A stretch of DNA of 64,000 bases, taken from Chitinophagales bacterium. Lineage in GTDB: Bacteria > Bacteroidota > Bacteroidia > Chitinophagales > Saprospiraceae. Within the stretch, counting starts at the first letter, position 1; every line of letters begins with the position of its first letter. Under the pieces are notes generated by a model. The model ran no database searches. It saw only the letters and a program-made list of their open reading frames with translations, and had not been told where the DNA came from. This document shows positions 39,200 through 49,391 of the stretch, piece after piece. Both the position numbers and the translations under genes were made by a program. The stretch covers positions 124,001 through 188,000 of the forward strand of contig JAFLBO010000011.1 of NCBI GenBank assembly GCA_017303475.1, read 5' to 3'.

Positions 39200-42100
39200 T
39201 TACCTCAAAATGGTCACGTCGCCGTAAAGCACCTCACTTTCTCCATCCACAAAGACCACTTCGGCATACCAGACATAAACCCCGGGATTCATCGGCTCTC
39301 CATTAAAACTGCCATCCCAGCCCAGACTTTCATCATTAGGTTGAAAATTCTCCCGAACAAAAAGCTGCTCGCCCCAACGATCAAATACCGCCAGCTTTCG
39401 GATTTCCACCACGCCTTTGGCATACAAGGTAAAGTAGTCATTTTCACCATCCTGGTTGGGGGTAAATACGTTGGGAGGGTAAATATGGCGTTTCCGACTT
39501 ACCTGCACTAAAATCCGCTCCTCTGCGGCACAGCCGTCTTCATCCTCCACCCTGACTGTATAATGCCTGCTGAACAGAGGTTTGGCCCAAGGGTTAGCAC
39601 AGTCATCGCAAGACAAATCCTCCGCCGGAGTCCACTTCCAGGAAGCAATCTGGCCATTTGGAATATTGGTGATTGGCGCCAATTGTATTGAGTCGCCCTG
39701 ATCTATTTTCTGAATGTCGGCAATGTCAAGCACCGGGACAAAGGGCTGCAGAATAGCCACATCTACTTCCGTTTTACAACCATTTGCATCCTCTACTACC
39801 ATACCATACGCGCCTTGAGGCAGGCTTGAATAGGCTGTTTGGTCTGAATAGTTTATTCCACCGTCAATGGAATAACGGTATGGCTGCAGTCCCCCGCTCA
39901 CTTGTCCAAAATTCAATAAACCCGTGGTAATAAAGCAATTAGGTTGCACCACAGCAGGTACAAATACAGGATCTGGAATGGACTCCAATACAAGAGTTGT
40001 TTCTGATTGACACCCGTTATCCGGATTTACAATACGCAAAGTGTAACTGCCGGCTGCATTCACCATTGGTGTAGGGGTGTTATCTCCAGTCAGGATATTG
40101 CCACCATTTGTTGCCGTCCAGGAATATTGCATAGGGCCAATGGTTGGACTGGAACCCAGCAGGAATATTTCCATTTTGTTGCAATGCAGCGGTGCTGCCG
40201 GCAAAATCAATGCGCCTGGCGTGTTGATATTTTCCTGAACCAGAATCTGTGCTGTTTGCTCACACCCATTGTCTGTGTTGGTCACAGTGAGAAGGTAATT
40301 GCCTGGTTCATTAACGGTAGGCATATAGGTACCTTGCCCGGAAACAATATTTCCCCCGGAAGTAGCCCAGTTAGCCTGGTAAGAAGCACCCTGACTTGAA
40401 CCCGATCCATCAAGCACAACAGTGGTTTGTACACAGGTTAGGGTTTGGGGAGAAGCAATGGCTGCAATGGGCAATACAGTATTGCTGCCAACATCAGTGC
40501 TTGTATTGGACTCACAACCATTGGTATTATTGATAACCGTAAGTGTATAAGTGCCGGTGCTGCCAACTACCGGCGAAAGGGTATTTGCGCCGCTCAGAAT
40601 GGTTCCACCATTGGAAGCCGTCCATTGATATGCCATGTTACTGCCAGTGGAAGACCCCGTTCCACTCAGACTCAGGCTTTGAATGGTACAAGTGAGATTG
40701 CCGCCGGGAGCAGCAACAGCTATCGGAGGCATAACATCTTCCTGAACCTGAACTACCTGCTGCGCCAAGCATCCGTTTAATGCACTGGTAATGGCAAGCA
40801 CATAAGCGCCCGGCTCGTCTACACTTGGCGTAAGCGTGCTGGAGCCACTCACAATATTACCATCTGCCGTGCTCCAGATCGCGGTGAAATTGCCGGCGCC
40901 AGGCTGCTGCACCTGCCCCTGCAAAGTGGTACTCTGTACCGTACAGGTAAGTATTCCGGGCGACTGTATCATAAACCCTGGCGCCAGTGTATCAATACCT
41001 ACTTCTACAACATCGCTGGCTGTACAGCCATTGCTGTTCAGGGTAGCTGTAAGGGTGTAAATGCCGGTTTGATTGACCTGAGGTGATAGGGTGTTGGCCC
41101 CGTTAACCAGATTACCATTGGTGGTTGTCCATAAATAAGTAGCAGGTCCACCAGTAGTTGAACCTGCCAGCGAAAGTGATTGTACTGCACATGTAAGGTT
41201 ATTGGCTGTGCCTGCTTCAACTGCAGGAGGCGTTACATTTTCCGGCACAGTTACGCTGCTGGTTGCCACACAACCATTGGCAGCGTTGGTTACAGCCAGG
41301 GTATACACCCCGGGCTCGTTCACTAATGGTGTCAAGGTATTGGCTCCATTCACGATGTTCCCACCATTAGAGGCTGTCCATTGATAAGAAAACCCCTGAC
41401 CGGTGCTGGCACTGCCATTTAAAGTAGTTTGCAGCACCGAACATGTTAAAGTGGCTGCTGTGCCGGCATTAGACACCGGTGCATTCAAATCATTGAAAAT
41501 CTGCACCTGATCAGTGGCAATACAGCCATTGGCCGGATTTTCGACTGTCAATGTATAGATACCCGCCTGATTCACCGAAGGCGTTGGGGTATTTCCCCCG
41601 GAAAGTATATTGCCGCCACCGGAGGTTGTCCAGCTGTAAATCAATCCCGGAGCTCCGGATCCGCTTCCCTGGATCACCAGCGCGTTGTTTAAACAACTCA
41701 GCGTGTCGTTCAAACCAGCATCTGCCAAAGGCGACACTGTATTTTGGGCAATATTCACGGTTTGAGTGGAAGAACAACCATTATCCACATTGAAACAGGA
41801 GAAAGTTACTACCCCACCGGCATCAATCACGGGCGATAAAGAGTTGGCGCCAGACACAATATTGGCGCCACCGGATGCTGTCCAGGAATACGAAAAATTA
41901 CCTGGCAGTGAAAGGTTTTGTCCCTGAACCGTAATCATGGGTTCATCGCAGGTAATAGTGGCAGGTGGTACAATCTGGATCACCGGCAAATTCACATCCT
42001 CTGCAACATTGACTGCGGCCGTTAGGGTACAACCATTCTGACCATCTGTAACTGTCACTGTATATTGCCCTGGAGCATCTACCACAATGCCCGGGCTATT

Positions 42101-45100
42101 TTGGCCAGACAGTATATTCCCTCCAACGGTTTGCCAGTTGTATTGCAGAGATTGCCCTGAACCTGTTGCATTTACCGGAATTGTATTGACCAGACAAGTA
42201 AGTGCTGCAGGAGGCGCAATGGTCAATCCAGGTATCTGGATATTTTCAGAAATCACTACACTGCTGGTGGCCGTACAGCCATTATTCGGATCAGTGGTGG
42301 TAAGCAAGTACAAACCAGGCGCATCAACCTGGGCAGAAAACCCGGATGTAAACAGGATATTACCATTTTGGGTGGACCAAACTCCTGTTCCGGTTCCATC
42401 ACCGATCAGCTCAAGCTGGGTACTCAGGCAAGTGAGCGTATCTGGAGATGACAATACAAGTGCCGCCGGAGCAACCGTATCCTGAAGTACCAGGACCGTT
42501 GAGGTATTGACACATCCATTGTTCGCATTAACAATTTGAAGCGTGTAGGTTCCCGGCTCATTCACCACCGGATTAAGTGTACTGCCGCCACTTTGTATGT
42601 TTCCATCCGGAGTGGTCCAGCTGTAGGAAAATTCCGGCCCGGCAGAAGACCCTGTTGCCGATAATGTTTGAGATAAACCAGTGCAGGTTAACAGGCCCGG
42701 GGATGCGATAACAATAGTGGGCGACGTATTGTCAAGCTGTACGTTTGTGGCCTGTGTGGCAGTACATCCGTTGCTCAGATTAGTGGCAACAAGTGTATAC
42801 AAACCAGGTTGATCAACCACTGGTTGCAAAGTGGTATCGCCACTCACAATATTTCCGCCATTGGAGGCTGTCCATTGATACAGGAAGTTACCCACGCTGC
42901 CATTTTGTCCCTGGATTAGCGTATTTTGTTGGGTGCAGGTAAGGAACCCAGGCGTTTGAACTGAAATGGGCGGCGCGCCAGTATTGGCAGCTACCACAGC
43001 CAGATCTATGGCAGAACAACCGTTGCTCAGATTTGTGAGCAATAGCTGATAGGTCCCTGGAGCATCCACCGTTGGATTGGGTGAGTTTTGGCCATTCACA
43101 AAATTGCCATCCACCGTAGTCCATTGATAGTTTAAATTTCCGGAATTGCTGGAGCCAATCGTATTCAGGTTTACCTGATCCACCACACAGGTAAGGGTAT
43201 CGGGGGCATTGGCAATGGCTACAACCACATTGGTATCTGCCTGCACACTCACCATCGCCGTATCGGCACAAAGGCTGACACTGTCGCGCAAAATCAGCCA
43301 ATAATCGCCCGCAGCATTCACTGTGGGGTTCAGGGTGTTATCTCCACTCACGATGTTGCCCCCATTTTGGGCATTCCATTGAATGGAAAAATTATTACCC
43401 ACACTGGAGCCGCTACCTTCCAGTTCAATGCTCGGCGATTGACAGGTAATGGTATCTGCCGGCAAAATTTGGGCAATGGGAATAGTAAAATTAGCATGCA
43501 CCTGTGAGGTGTCGAAATTGTAACAACCATTGGCCGGATCAAACACTGAAACAGCATAAGTACCCGGCTGATCGGCCTGCGGCGCCGGTGTATATTGCCC
43601 TGAAACAATATGCCCATCGGAAGTTGTCCAGTTGATCAGTACAAATGCCGGTGGCCCCACGTTGATAAAAATGGAAATGGTATCCTGATTCGGATCACAT
43701 GATAATTGTGGAGGCAATGTACCCACTACGGTAGGTGGAGTAGTGTTGGAAGGCACTACCACCGTATCGCTGGTGATACAATTATTGCTGATATTGGTAA
43801 CGTTTAGAATATAGGTCCCGCCAGCGCCAGCGCTGGTATTTAGGCTGTTGGTCGGACCCGTTATCTGCCCGCCAACGGTGGTCCAGTTATAGGTAAAATT
43901 CGGCCCGGAACTACTTCCTGTGCCAAATAGCGGCACAGAATCATTTACGCAGGTAATAATGCCATTGGATGTAGCAATCGAAGTAGGCGGATTGATTGCC
44001 TGAATAACCGTAACTTCTGTACTGGCCGTACATCCGGTTACAGAATTGGTTACTATCAAGGTGTAAGTTCCCACCTCGTCGACAGTGATATTCTTTTGAT
44101 TGGTACTTCCTAATATATTGCCATCAATCGTTGACCACTCATAAATAGCAAAAGCAGCCTGATTGGTATTTCCAATGATGAGGCTGGTGGGGGATCCACA
44201 ACCCAGAGGCTGGACCGGGGAGATCCAGGCAGACAAAGGATTGGGATTCAGAACCACATTCACTGTGGCGGTTTTTGAGCAAATAACGTTGCCATTTACA
44301 ACATAAGACACGGTAAGTGTATACTCACCCGGCGCATCTACTGTTGGAGTAAGTGTATTTGCGCCAGAAACGATGTTTCCATTCCCTGTGGTCCATTCAT
44401 ATTCCACATTTGGTCCGGTACTGGAACCATTGCCTGAAAGTTGCACGGTTGCTCCCTCACAGGGTATCGTTACTATGGAAGGGGCGGCCACCGCATTCAC
44501 GTTTACCACATTCACTTTAACTGTGTCAGTTACAGAACAAGTAGCATTAAAAAAGAGATCATCCAGCGCAAAATCATTGCCTCCCAGGTTGGTATTTTGG
44601 TTTACAATACAAATAGTGGCAGTGCTGTTGCCACCGCTGTTCCAAATCTGAAAATAATTTTGCCAAACGCAATTTGAACCGGGTGCATTAAAGATCGGCC
44701 CTAATGGAGAACCATTAATATTAAACTGAAGCAAAGCCGGTGATGAGGCTACCACCGAGGTAACCCAGGCAGAAAACACGTAATTCGTATTGGGCATTAC
44801 GTTCACCGTTTGGCACCATACATCCTGATTGGGTGTTCCGGCACCGTTAACTACCATCATATTCCCATCACCTGAAGTGTGGTCGTCGCAAGGAGCAAAA
44901 CCCGGGTGATCGGCCTGCGGATTGTCGATTACATCGTACAAACCTTCCGGAACCAAATCGCCCGGACTAAATCCGTAATCACTGGTAAAACCCGAGTTCC
45001 CTCCTTCAAAATCGCCATTTTGAATCAAATTATTGGAAAAATCCGCAGCGATACCGGTTAATACATAACTGGTGGTTTGGGTCACCGTAACCGTCGGGTT

Positions 45101-45310
45101 AAGGGTACTCCCGCCAACCATACCAGTCATGGGCGACCAGTTAAAACTGAGATAATCTCCTGATATATCTCCCTGTAATTGCACCGGAGAAAGCGGCGGA
45201 CACAGATATACATCCTCTCCGGCATTCACCGTAATCGGGCATTGACCCGAAAGCTGAAAAGCGAAAAATCCAATAATGAGAAAGGAAAGTGTAAAACGAA
45301 TTCGACTCAT
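39200..45310 (-). CDS. Giant repeat surface protein with T9SS type B (CHU_C) sorting domain
   Basis: 2036 residues from MSRIRFTLSFLIIGFFAFQLS (signal peptide). After an N-terminal region with a lectin/CBM-like part (NDFALDDLFF), about 18 PKD-like repeats of 75-80 residues follow. Each has the pattern LTC...GSS...YxWTTxxGNIVSG.NTLxPxV..PGxYTLxVTNxxNGC, so each has a Cys pair. The C-terminal PPNVFTPNQDGENDYFTLYA...DRWGEQLF...PGVYVWYAEV is the gliding-motility-associated sorting domain. It is probably a secreted adhesin or matrix protein delivered by T9SS. Confidence 0.93.
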   Translation of the reverse strand: MSRIRFTLSFLIIGFFAFQLSGQCPITVNAGEDVYLCPPLSPVQLQGDISGDYLSFNWSPMTGMVGGSTLNPTVTVTQTTSYVLTGIAADFSNNLIQNGDFEGGNSGFTSDYGFSPGDLVPEGLYDVIDNPQADHPGFAPCDDHTSGDGNMMVVNGAGTPNQDVWCQTVNVMPNTNYVFSAWVTSVVASSPALLQFNINGSPLGPIFNAPGSNCVWQNYFQIWNSGGNSTATICIVNQNTNLGGNDFALDDLFFNATCSVTDTVKVNVVNVNAVAAPSIVTIPCEGATVQLSGNGSSTGPNVEYEWTTGNGNIVSGANTLTPTVDAPGEYTLTVSYVVNGNVICSKTATVNVVLNPNPLSAWISPVQPLGCGSPTSLIIGNTNQAAFAIYEWSTIDGNILGSTNQKNITVDEVGTYTLIVTNSVTGCTASTEVTVIQAINPPTSIATSNGIITCVNDSVPLFGTGSSSGPNFTYNWTTVGGQITGPTNSLNTSAGAGGTYILNVTNISNNCITSDTVVVPSNTTPPTVVGTLPPQLSCDPNQDTISIFINVGPPAFVLINWTTSDGHIVSGQYTPAPQADQPGTYAVSVFDPANGCYNFDTSQVHANFTIPIAQILPADTITCQSPSIELEGSGSSVGNNFSIQWNAQNGGNIVSGDNTLNPTVNAAGDYWLILRDSVSLCADTAMVSVQADTNVVVAIANAPDTLTCVVDQVNLNTIGSSNSGNLNYQWTTVDGNFVNGQNSPNPTVDAPGTYQLLLTNLSNGCSAIDLAVVAANTGAPPISVQTPGFLTCTQQNTLIQGQNGSVGNFLYQWTASNGGNIVSGDTTLQPVVDQPGLYTLVATNLSNGCTATQATNVQLDNTSPTIVIASPGLLTCTGLSQTLSATGSSAGPEFSYSWTTPDGNIQSGGSTLNPVVNEPGTYTLQIVNANNGCVNTSTVLVLQDTVAPAALVLSSPDTLTCLSTQLELIGDGTGTGVWSTQNGNILFTSGFSAQVDAPGLYLLTTTDPNNGCTATSSVVISENIQIPGLTIAPPAALTCLVNTIPVNATGSGQSLQYNWQTVGGNILSGQNSPGIVVDAPGQYTVTVTDGQNGCTLTAAVNVAEDVNLPVIQIVPPATITCDEPMITVQGQNLSLPGNFSYSWTASGGANIVSGANSLSPVIDAGGVVTFSCFNVDNGCSSTQTVNIAQNTVSPLADAGLNDTLSCLNNALVIQGSGSGAPGLIYSWTTSGGGNILSGGNTPTPSVNQAGIYTLTVENPANGCIATDQVQIFNDLNAPVSNAGTAATLTCSVLQTTLNGSASTGQGFSYQWTASNGGNIVNGANTLTPLVNEPGVYTLAVTNAANGCVATSSVTVPENVTPPAVEAGTANNLTCAVQSLSLAGSTTGGPATYLWTTTNGNLVNGANTLSPQVNQTGIYTLTATLNSNGCTASDVVEVGIDTLAPGFMIQSPGILTCTVQSTTLQGQVQQPGAGNFTAIWSTADGNIVSGSSTLTPSVDEPGAYVLAITSALNGCLAQQVVQVQEDVMPPIAVAAPGGNLTCTIQSLSLSGTGSSTGSNMAYQWTASNGGTILSGANTLSPVVGSTGTYTLTVINNTNGCESNTSTDVGSNTVLPIAAIASPQTLTCVQTTVVLDGSGSSQGASYQANWATSGGNIVSGQGTYMPTVNEPGNYLLTVTNTDNGCEQTAQILVQENINTPGALILPAAPLHCNKMEIFLLGSSPTIGPMQYSWTATNGGNILTGDNTPTPMVNAAGSYTLRIVNPDNGCQSETTLVLESIPDPVFVPAVVQPNCFITTGLLNFGQVSGGLQPYRYSIDGGINYSDQTAYSSLPQGAYGMVVEDANGCKTEVDVAILQPFVPVLDIADIQKIDQGDSIQLAPITNIPNGQIASWKWTPAEDLSCDDCANPWAKPLFSRHYTVRVEDEDGCAAEERILVQVSRKRHIYPPNVFTPNQDGENDYFTLYAKGVVEIRKLAVFDRWGEQLFVRENFQPNDESLGWDGSFNGEPMNPGVYVWYAEVVFVDGESEVLYGDVTILR

Positions 45311-45351
45311 GTAACCAAGTTTTTTAGACCACACAGACAGATGCAATGGAA

Positions 45352-45379
45352 CAAATGTACGATGCTTGATATAGTTTTG
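45352..45379. promoter_or_regulatory. Divergent -7 boxes of uvrC and the giant surface gene
   Basis: TAGTTTTG (45372-45379, plus) ends 11 bases before the uvrC ATG, so the mRNA would have a leader of only a few bases. TACATTTG (minus strand, 45359-45352) lies about 42 bases before the giant gene's ATG. Both fit TAnnTTTG; -33 elements are not clear. Confidence 0.6.
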
Positions 45380-45390
45380 CCCCTGCGCTT

Positions 45391-47205
45391 ATGACAACAG
45401 AAGATTTTAAACTTTTCGCCCCTACGATACCCACCGATCCCGGCATTTATAAATATATAGATGCCGAAGGAACCATCCTGTATGTTGGCAAAGCCAAAAA
45501 CCTGCGTAATCGGCTTTCTTCCTATTTCGGAGATAAAAAACACCAGCTGGCTAAAACCAAGGTGCTGGTTCGGCATGCCCATCACATTGAGTTTACCATT
45601 GTAGAAACCGAACATGATGCTCTCCTGCTGGAAAACACCCTCATTAAAAAGCATCAGCCAAAGTATAATGTGATGCTCAAGGATGAGAAATCGCCGCTCA
45701 TCTACATTTGTATCAAAAAAGAACGGTTTCCAAGGGTTTTTCTCAGCAGAAAGACCTTTAAAGACGGCTCCACTTACTTTGGCCCCTACCTGCAAAAGTT
45801 CAAAGTAGAACAAATTGCGGAACTCATCCGCAAGCTCTTCCAGCTCCGTACCTGCCAGCTCAATCTCTCGGAGGAAAATATCCGCAACAACAAGTTCAAA
45901 CCTTGCCTGGAGTACCATATTAAAAACTGCGCAGCACCCTGCATTGCCCTGGAATCAGAGGAGTCCTATAACCGGAAAATTGAGCAGATCAAAAACATCT
46001 TAAAGGGCAATTTCTCTGCGGTAAAAAATCACCTGAAGGAAGAAATGTTGCGCTACGCCGAGAACATGCAGTTTGAACAAGCCCAGCAAGCTAAAGAAAA
46101 ACTTGCCCTGTTTGAAGATTATCAAGGCAAAAGCACCGTAGTGAATCCTAATATCAAAGACGTGGATGTGTTTGCTATTGCCGACGATGAAAAAGAGGCC
46201 TTTGTGAACTACCTGAAGGTGGTCAATGGCGCGGTAATACATACCTACACCCTTACCCTCACCAAAAACCTGGATGAAGACCGGGAAACCCTGCTGATTT
46301 TCGCCATTCAAAACATGCGCGAACGCTTCCACAGTATCACGCAGGAAATTATCGTGCCTTTCGAGATTTCTTTGCCGGAAACCGACCTGCTGATCACCGT
46401 TCCCAAAATTGGCGACAAAAAAAAGCTGCTTGAATTGTCGGAGAAAAACGTGCAATACCACCTGTTGCAAAAGAAAAAGCAGGCAGCAAGCGCCACTGGG
46501 AAACAAACCAGCGCCGAACGTATCCTGCGCACCCTGCAGGCCGACCTGCATATGGAGGCAGTGCCACTCTGGCTGGAATGTTTCGATAACTCTAACCTGC
46601 ACGGCACCAACCCCGTGTCCAGTTGTGTGGTATTTAAAAATGCCAAACCGGCCAAGAAAGACTACCGGCACTTCAATATCAAAACCGTGGAAGGCCCAAA
46701 CGACTTCGCCAGTATGGAAGAAGTAGTACACAGGAGATACAAACGACTCCTCGATGAAGATGCCGGGCTGCCACAGTTAGTTATTATTGATGGTGGCAAA
46801 GGTCAGCTTAGCGCTGCCATGAAAAGCATACGGGCACTCGGTTTGGAAGGAAAAATGACCGTTATTGGTATAGCCAAGCGCCTGGAAGAAATATATTTTC
46901 CGGATGATCCCGTACCGGCCCACATCAACAAGAAATCAGAATCTTTGAAACTTATTCAACAAGCCCGGGATGAGGCACACCGTTTTGGCCTTACTTTTCA
47001 CCGTAATCAGCGGAGTAAAAACTTTATCAAAACCGAGCTCACGGATATCCCGGGCATTGGCGCTAAAACCTCGGAAAAACTGCTTCAGACCTTCGGCTCC
47101 CTCGCACGCCTGCGTGCAGCAGATCCTGCAGATGTAGAAAAATTGATCGGAAAAGCGGCTGCGGGAAAGATAAAGGCGTATTTTGAGGGGGAGAATCAGG
47201 AATAA
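45391..47205 (+). CDS. uvrC: UvrABC excinuclease subunit C
   Basis: 604 residues. GIY-YIG nuclease domain (TDPGIYKYIDAEGTILYVGK, residues 16-35), UVR motif region near 210-245 (MLRYAENMQFEQAQQAKEKL), RNase H-like endonuclease domain with LECFDNSNLHGTNPVSSCVV and LVIIDGGKGQLSAA, and C-terminal helix-hairpin-helix (TDIPGIGAKTSEKLLQTFGS). It makes both incisions in nucleotide excision repair. Length is normal. Confidence 0.97.
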   Translation: MTTEDFKLFAPTIPTDPGIYKYIDAEGTILYVGKAKNLRNRLSSYFGDKKHQLAKTKVLVRHAHHIEFTIVETEHDALLLENTLIKKHQPKYNVMLKDEKSPLIYICIKKERFPRVFLSRKTFKDGSTYFGPYLQKFKVEQIAELIRKLFQLRTCQLNLSEENIRNNKFKPCLEYHIKNCAAPCIALESEESYNRKIEQIKNILKGNFSAVKNHLKEEMLRYAENMQFEQAQQAKEKLALFEDYQGKSTVVNPNIKDVDVFAIADDEKEAFVNYLKVVNGAVIHTYTLTLTKNLDEDRETLLIFAIQNMRERFHSITQEIIVPFEISLPETDLLITVPKIGDKKKLLELSEKNVQYHLLQKKKQAASATGKQTSAERILRTLQADLHMEAVPLWLECFDNSNLHGTNPVSSCVVFKNAKPAKKDYRHFNIKTVEGPNDFASMEEVVHRRYKRLLDEDAGLPQLVIIDGGKGQLSAAMKSIRALGLEGKMTVIGIAKRLEEIYFPDDPVPAHINKKSESLKLIQQARDEAHRFGLTFHRNQRSKNFIKTELTDIPGIGAKTSEKLLQTFGSLARLRAADPADVEKLIGKAAAGKIKAYFEGENQE

Positions 47206-47212
47206 ATCTGAC

Positions 47213-47285
47213 TTTGTGCGGTTGAGTTACGTACCGTCGGGGTGACTGCGAGTCACCCCGACAGTACGTAACTCAACCGCACAAA
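47213..47285. repeat. Inverted repeat, 35-base arms (GGGTGACTG core), after uvrC
   Basis: The left arm starts TTTGTGCGGTTGAGTTACGT; the right mirrors it, with one mismatch. The apex is GTCGGGGTGACTGCGAGTCA followed by CCCCGAC, which is shared with 12606-12682. It is located seven bases after the uvrC stop. Confidence 0.92.
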
Positions 47286-47316
47286 AAGATCCATCCACAA
47301 AATAAAATCACCACTT

Positions 47317-47607
47317 ATGAAAAACCGAAAATCACTTCTGCTCCTTTCAGCCAGCCTGTTGGCTGCGCTTCTTTTCGTTTCCTGTGCCAATCAGGAACCC
47401 GTACAGGAATGTTTACACGGAACCCAATATGGTTTTCTGCGTGGTTTGTTGCACGGTTTCATTACCCCTATCAGTTTCATTGCGAGTCTGTTAGACGATA
47501 ATGTGGCCATTTATGCCATCAATAATACAGGTGGTTGGTACGACCTTGGCTTCCTGCTCGGCTCCAGTGGCTGGGGCTTCATGGCTGGTAATAGGTCGAA
47601 GAAATAG
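47317..47607 (+). CDS. Small lipoprotein of unknown function
   Basis: 96 residues. Lipoprotein signal MKNRKSLLLLSASLLAALLFVSC, then GTQYGFLRGLLHGFITPISFIASLL and NNTGGWYDLGFLLGSSGWGF, hydrophobic segments likely to sit in or on the membrane. Similar small proteins exist in Bacteria as conserved hypotheticals, but I cannot assign a function. The stop codon is the first base pair-run of the next inverted repeat. Confidence 0.65.
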   Translation: MKNRKSLLLLSASLLAALLFVSCANQEPVQECLHGTQYGFLRGLLHGFITPISFIASLLDDNVAIYAINNTGGWYDLGFLLGSSGWGFMAGNRSKK

Positions 47608-47682
47608 TGGATTTAGGTCATTTTTTTAGTGACTGGGTGACTGGCAGTCACCCAGTCACTAAAAAAAATGACCTAAATTCAC
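47607..47682. repeat. Inverted repeat, 37-base arms (GGGTGACTG core), in a convergent junction
   Basis: GTGGATTTAGGTCATTTTTT to GACTG, then GC, then the inverse AGTCACCCAGTCACTAAAAA to TCAC. The A/T run differs by one base between arms. It starts at the last base of the lipoprotein stop and ends 12 bases before the ygiD-like stop. The T/A runs beside the stem could make it a bidirectional terminator. Confidence 0.9.
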
Positions 47683-47693
47683 TCAATCCCCCC

Positions 47694-48584
47694 TTACCCT
47701 ACCTGGAAAGTCCGCATACTCAAGCCGCCGTATTCCACTGATTCATAAACCTGTTTTACTTCCTCCTTACCATCGGCAAGACCGAGTGTGTAAAGCATGG
47801 GGATATAATGATCTGTGGTGGGTACAGAAAGTTTACCAGCCTGACCAATCTGTTCATAATTGGCCAGCGCAGCATAATCTCCTGCGTTGATGCGGGATTC
47901 CACCCAGCTATCAAATTCTGTAGCCCAATCGTACGGTTTATTATCGCCCATTTGCAGCTTGGGAATGCTCATGCGCAGGTTGTGCACAATATTACCACTA
48001 CCAATCACCAGCACCCCTTTTTCGCGCAATGCCCGTAGTTGCGCTGCCAAGTCCAGGTGGTATTGCATGGGCTGGTAGTAATCAATACTCAATTGAAACA
48101 CCGGAATATTGGCTTCCGGAAACAGGTGCACCAAAATAGTCCAGGCCCCATGATCCAATCCCCATTCGTTTGTTTCGTGCAACAAATGACTCAAAAGGGC
48201 AGTTTCTTTAGCTTTTTCCGGCGAGCCGTTGGCAGGATACTGCATATCAAACAACTCCTGCGGAAATCCTCCAAAATCGTGGATGGTCTTCTGCTTTTCG
48301 CTCACATTAACAAAGCTGCCTCTCGTAAGCCAATGCGCCGACACCACCATAATGGCAGATGGCGTTTTGCCTTCTTTTTTGAATTCAGCGCCCAGTTGTT
48401 TTAAACTTCTGGTAAACGAATTGTCTTCCAGTGCATTCATGGGGCTGCCGTGGCCAACAAAAAGCGCGGGCATTTTAGTGGTATTTGGCCCCTTTTCTAC
48501 CAATTTGGGGAAATCTTGTAGTTTCATATTGCAGGTGGCTAATGGCAACATCGCCATCGCTTTGAGAAATTCCATCCGATCCAT
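47694..48584 (-). CDS. 4,5-DOPA-extradiol-dioxygenase-like protein (LigB/YgiD family)
   Basis: 296 residues from MDRMEFLKAMAMLPLATCN, possibly a short export-like segment. LigB-family metal ligands are expected in PALFVGHGSPMNALE, VSAHWLTRG, LDHGAWTILVHLFP and GSGNIVHNLR, all present. Characterised YgiD members open catecholic rings (DOPA) using Zn or Fe; the in vivo substrate here is unknown. Confidence 0.88.
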   Translation of the reverse strand: MDRMEFLKAMAMLPLATCNMKLQDFPKLVEKGPNTTKMPALFVGHGSPMNALEDNSFTRSLKQLGAEFKKEGKTPSAIMVVSAHWLTRGSFVNVSEKQKTIHDFGGFPQELFDMQYPANGSPEKAKETALLSHLLHETNEWGLDHGAWTILVHLFPEANIPVFQLSIDYYQPMQYHLDLAAQLRALREKGVLVIGSGNIVHNLRMSIPKLQMGDNKPYDWATEFDSWVESRINAGDYAALANYEQIGQAGKLSVPTTDHYIPMLYTLGLADGKEEVKQVYESVEYGGLSMRTFQVG

Positions 48585-48650
48585 AATCAGTCGATGTTTT
48601 TGATGTTGCAAATATAGGTGTTAAAACACTTAAAATACAAGTTGGTTGAC

Positions 48651-49391
48651 CTAAAATTTCTTTCCCGGCGCTTGCTGCCGCCGAGTATGAAGCATTAAAG
48701 ATATACCTACTCCCATTTGAATAGGTGAAAAAAGCGAATACGTAGCTTCAAAAGAGGAAAACGGATCCTCGTAAGTCAAATACATCCCAACATAAACAGT
48801 TTCCCAACCTATACCGCCATTTACAGCCACACCATGAAACCATTGTGTTGGCTTGCGTTGCAAATCCTTGAACTCATGTACAATATTCGATTGCACTACA
48901 TCCACGCGCGCCAGATCATAATGAACCCGCCCCAAATGGTACCCCAGCTTCAATTCAAGATCCTTATACCTCATTCCATATCCCCACTGCAACTTGGCCT
49001 TGGAAAAGCCCAGTACCCACCTGTCAGCTTCCTCATGTGCTTCCGAAAACACACCCCGCCCTGCCCAGCCCAGCAAACTCATCATACCGCCCTTCACACG
49101 CCAGGTCAAGCCCTGACCATATTCAAAAAAGCGGTTTCGCTGCCAATAACCTTCGCGAATACCTGGAGGACTACTGAGTTGCTGGGTGTTCAACCCCAGC
49201 ACAATATGGCCTTTTGCCCGGTAGCCCGCCTGCAAACTCACAGCCCCCGGCGTAGCTGCCAGCAAATCTACCTCCAGCGAGCCTTCCTTGGGTAAAACCG
49301 GTACATAAGGCATACTTGCCTGATAAAACAAGTCGCGTTCTGCACACCCGCTTAAACAAAGTCCAATAAGCATAATGATCAGGTATCTCAT
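48651..49391 (-). CDS. Outer-membrane beta-barrel-like lipoprotein
   Basis: 246 residues from MRYLIIMLIGLCLSGCAERD with a lipobox SGC. The mature part starts LFYQASMPYVPVLPKEGSLE and continues as amphipathic strands ending SPIQMGVGISLML. The layout (lipid anchor, Y-x-P-x-x-P-x-L-x-K-x-G, barrel) resembles the pair at 53202-54728. Function is unknown. It faces away from the BlaI operators, with about 120 bases between its start and the first operator. Confidence 0.55.
   Translation of the reverse strand: MRYLIIMLIGLCLSGCAERDLFYQASMPYVPVLPKEGSLEVDLLAATPGAVSLQAGYRAKGHIVLGLNTQQLSSPPGIREGYWQRNRFFEYGQGLTWRVKGGMMSLLGWAGRGVFSEAHEEADRWVLGFSKAKLQWGYGMRYKDLELKLGYHLGRVHYDLARVDVVQSNIVHEFKDLQRKPTQWFHGVAVNGGIGWETVYVGMYLTYEDPFSSFEATYSLFSPIQMGVGISLMLHTRRQQAPGKKF

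Noticed and set aside
39200..45310. Frameshifted or fused separate adhesin genes
   Set aside because: A single open frame with regular repeats, a signal peptide at one end and one sorting domain at the other.
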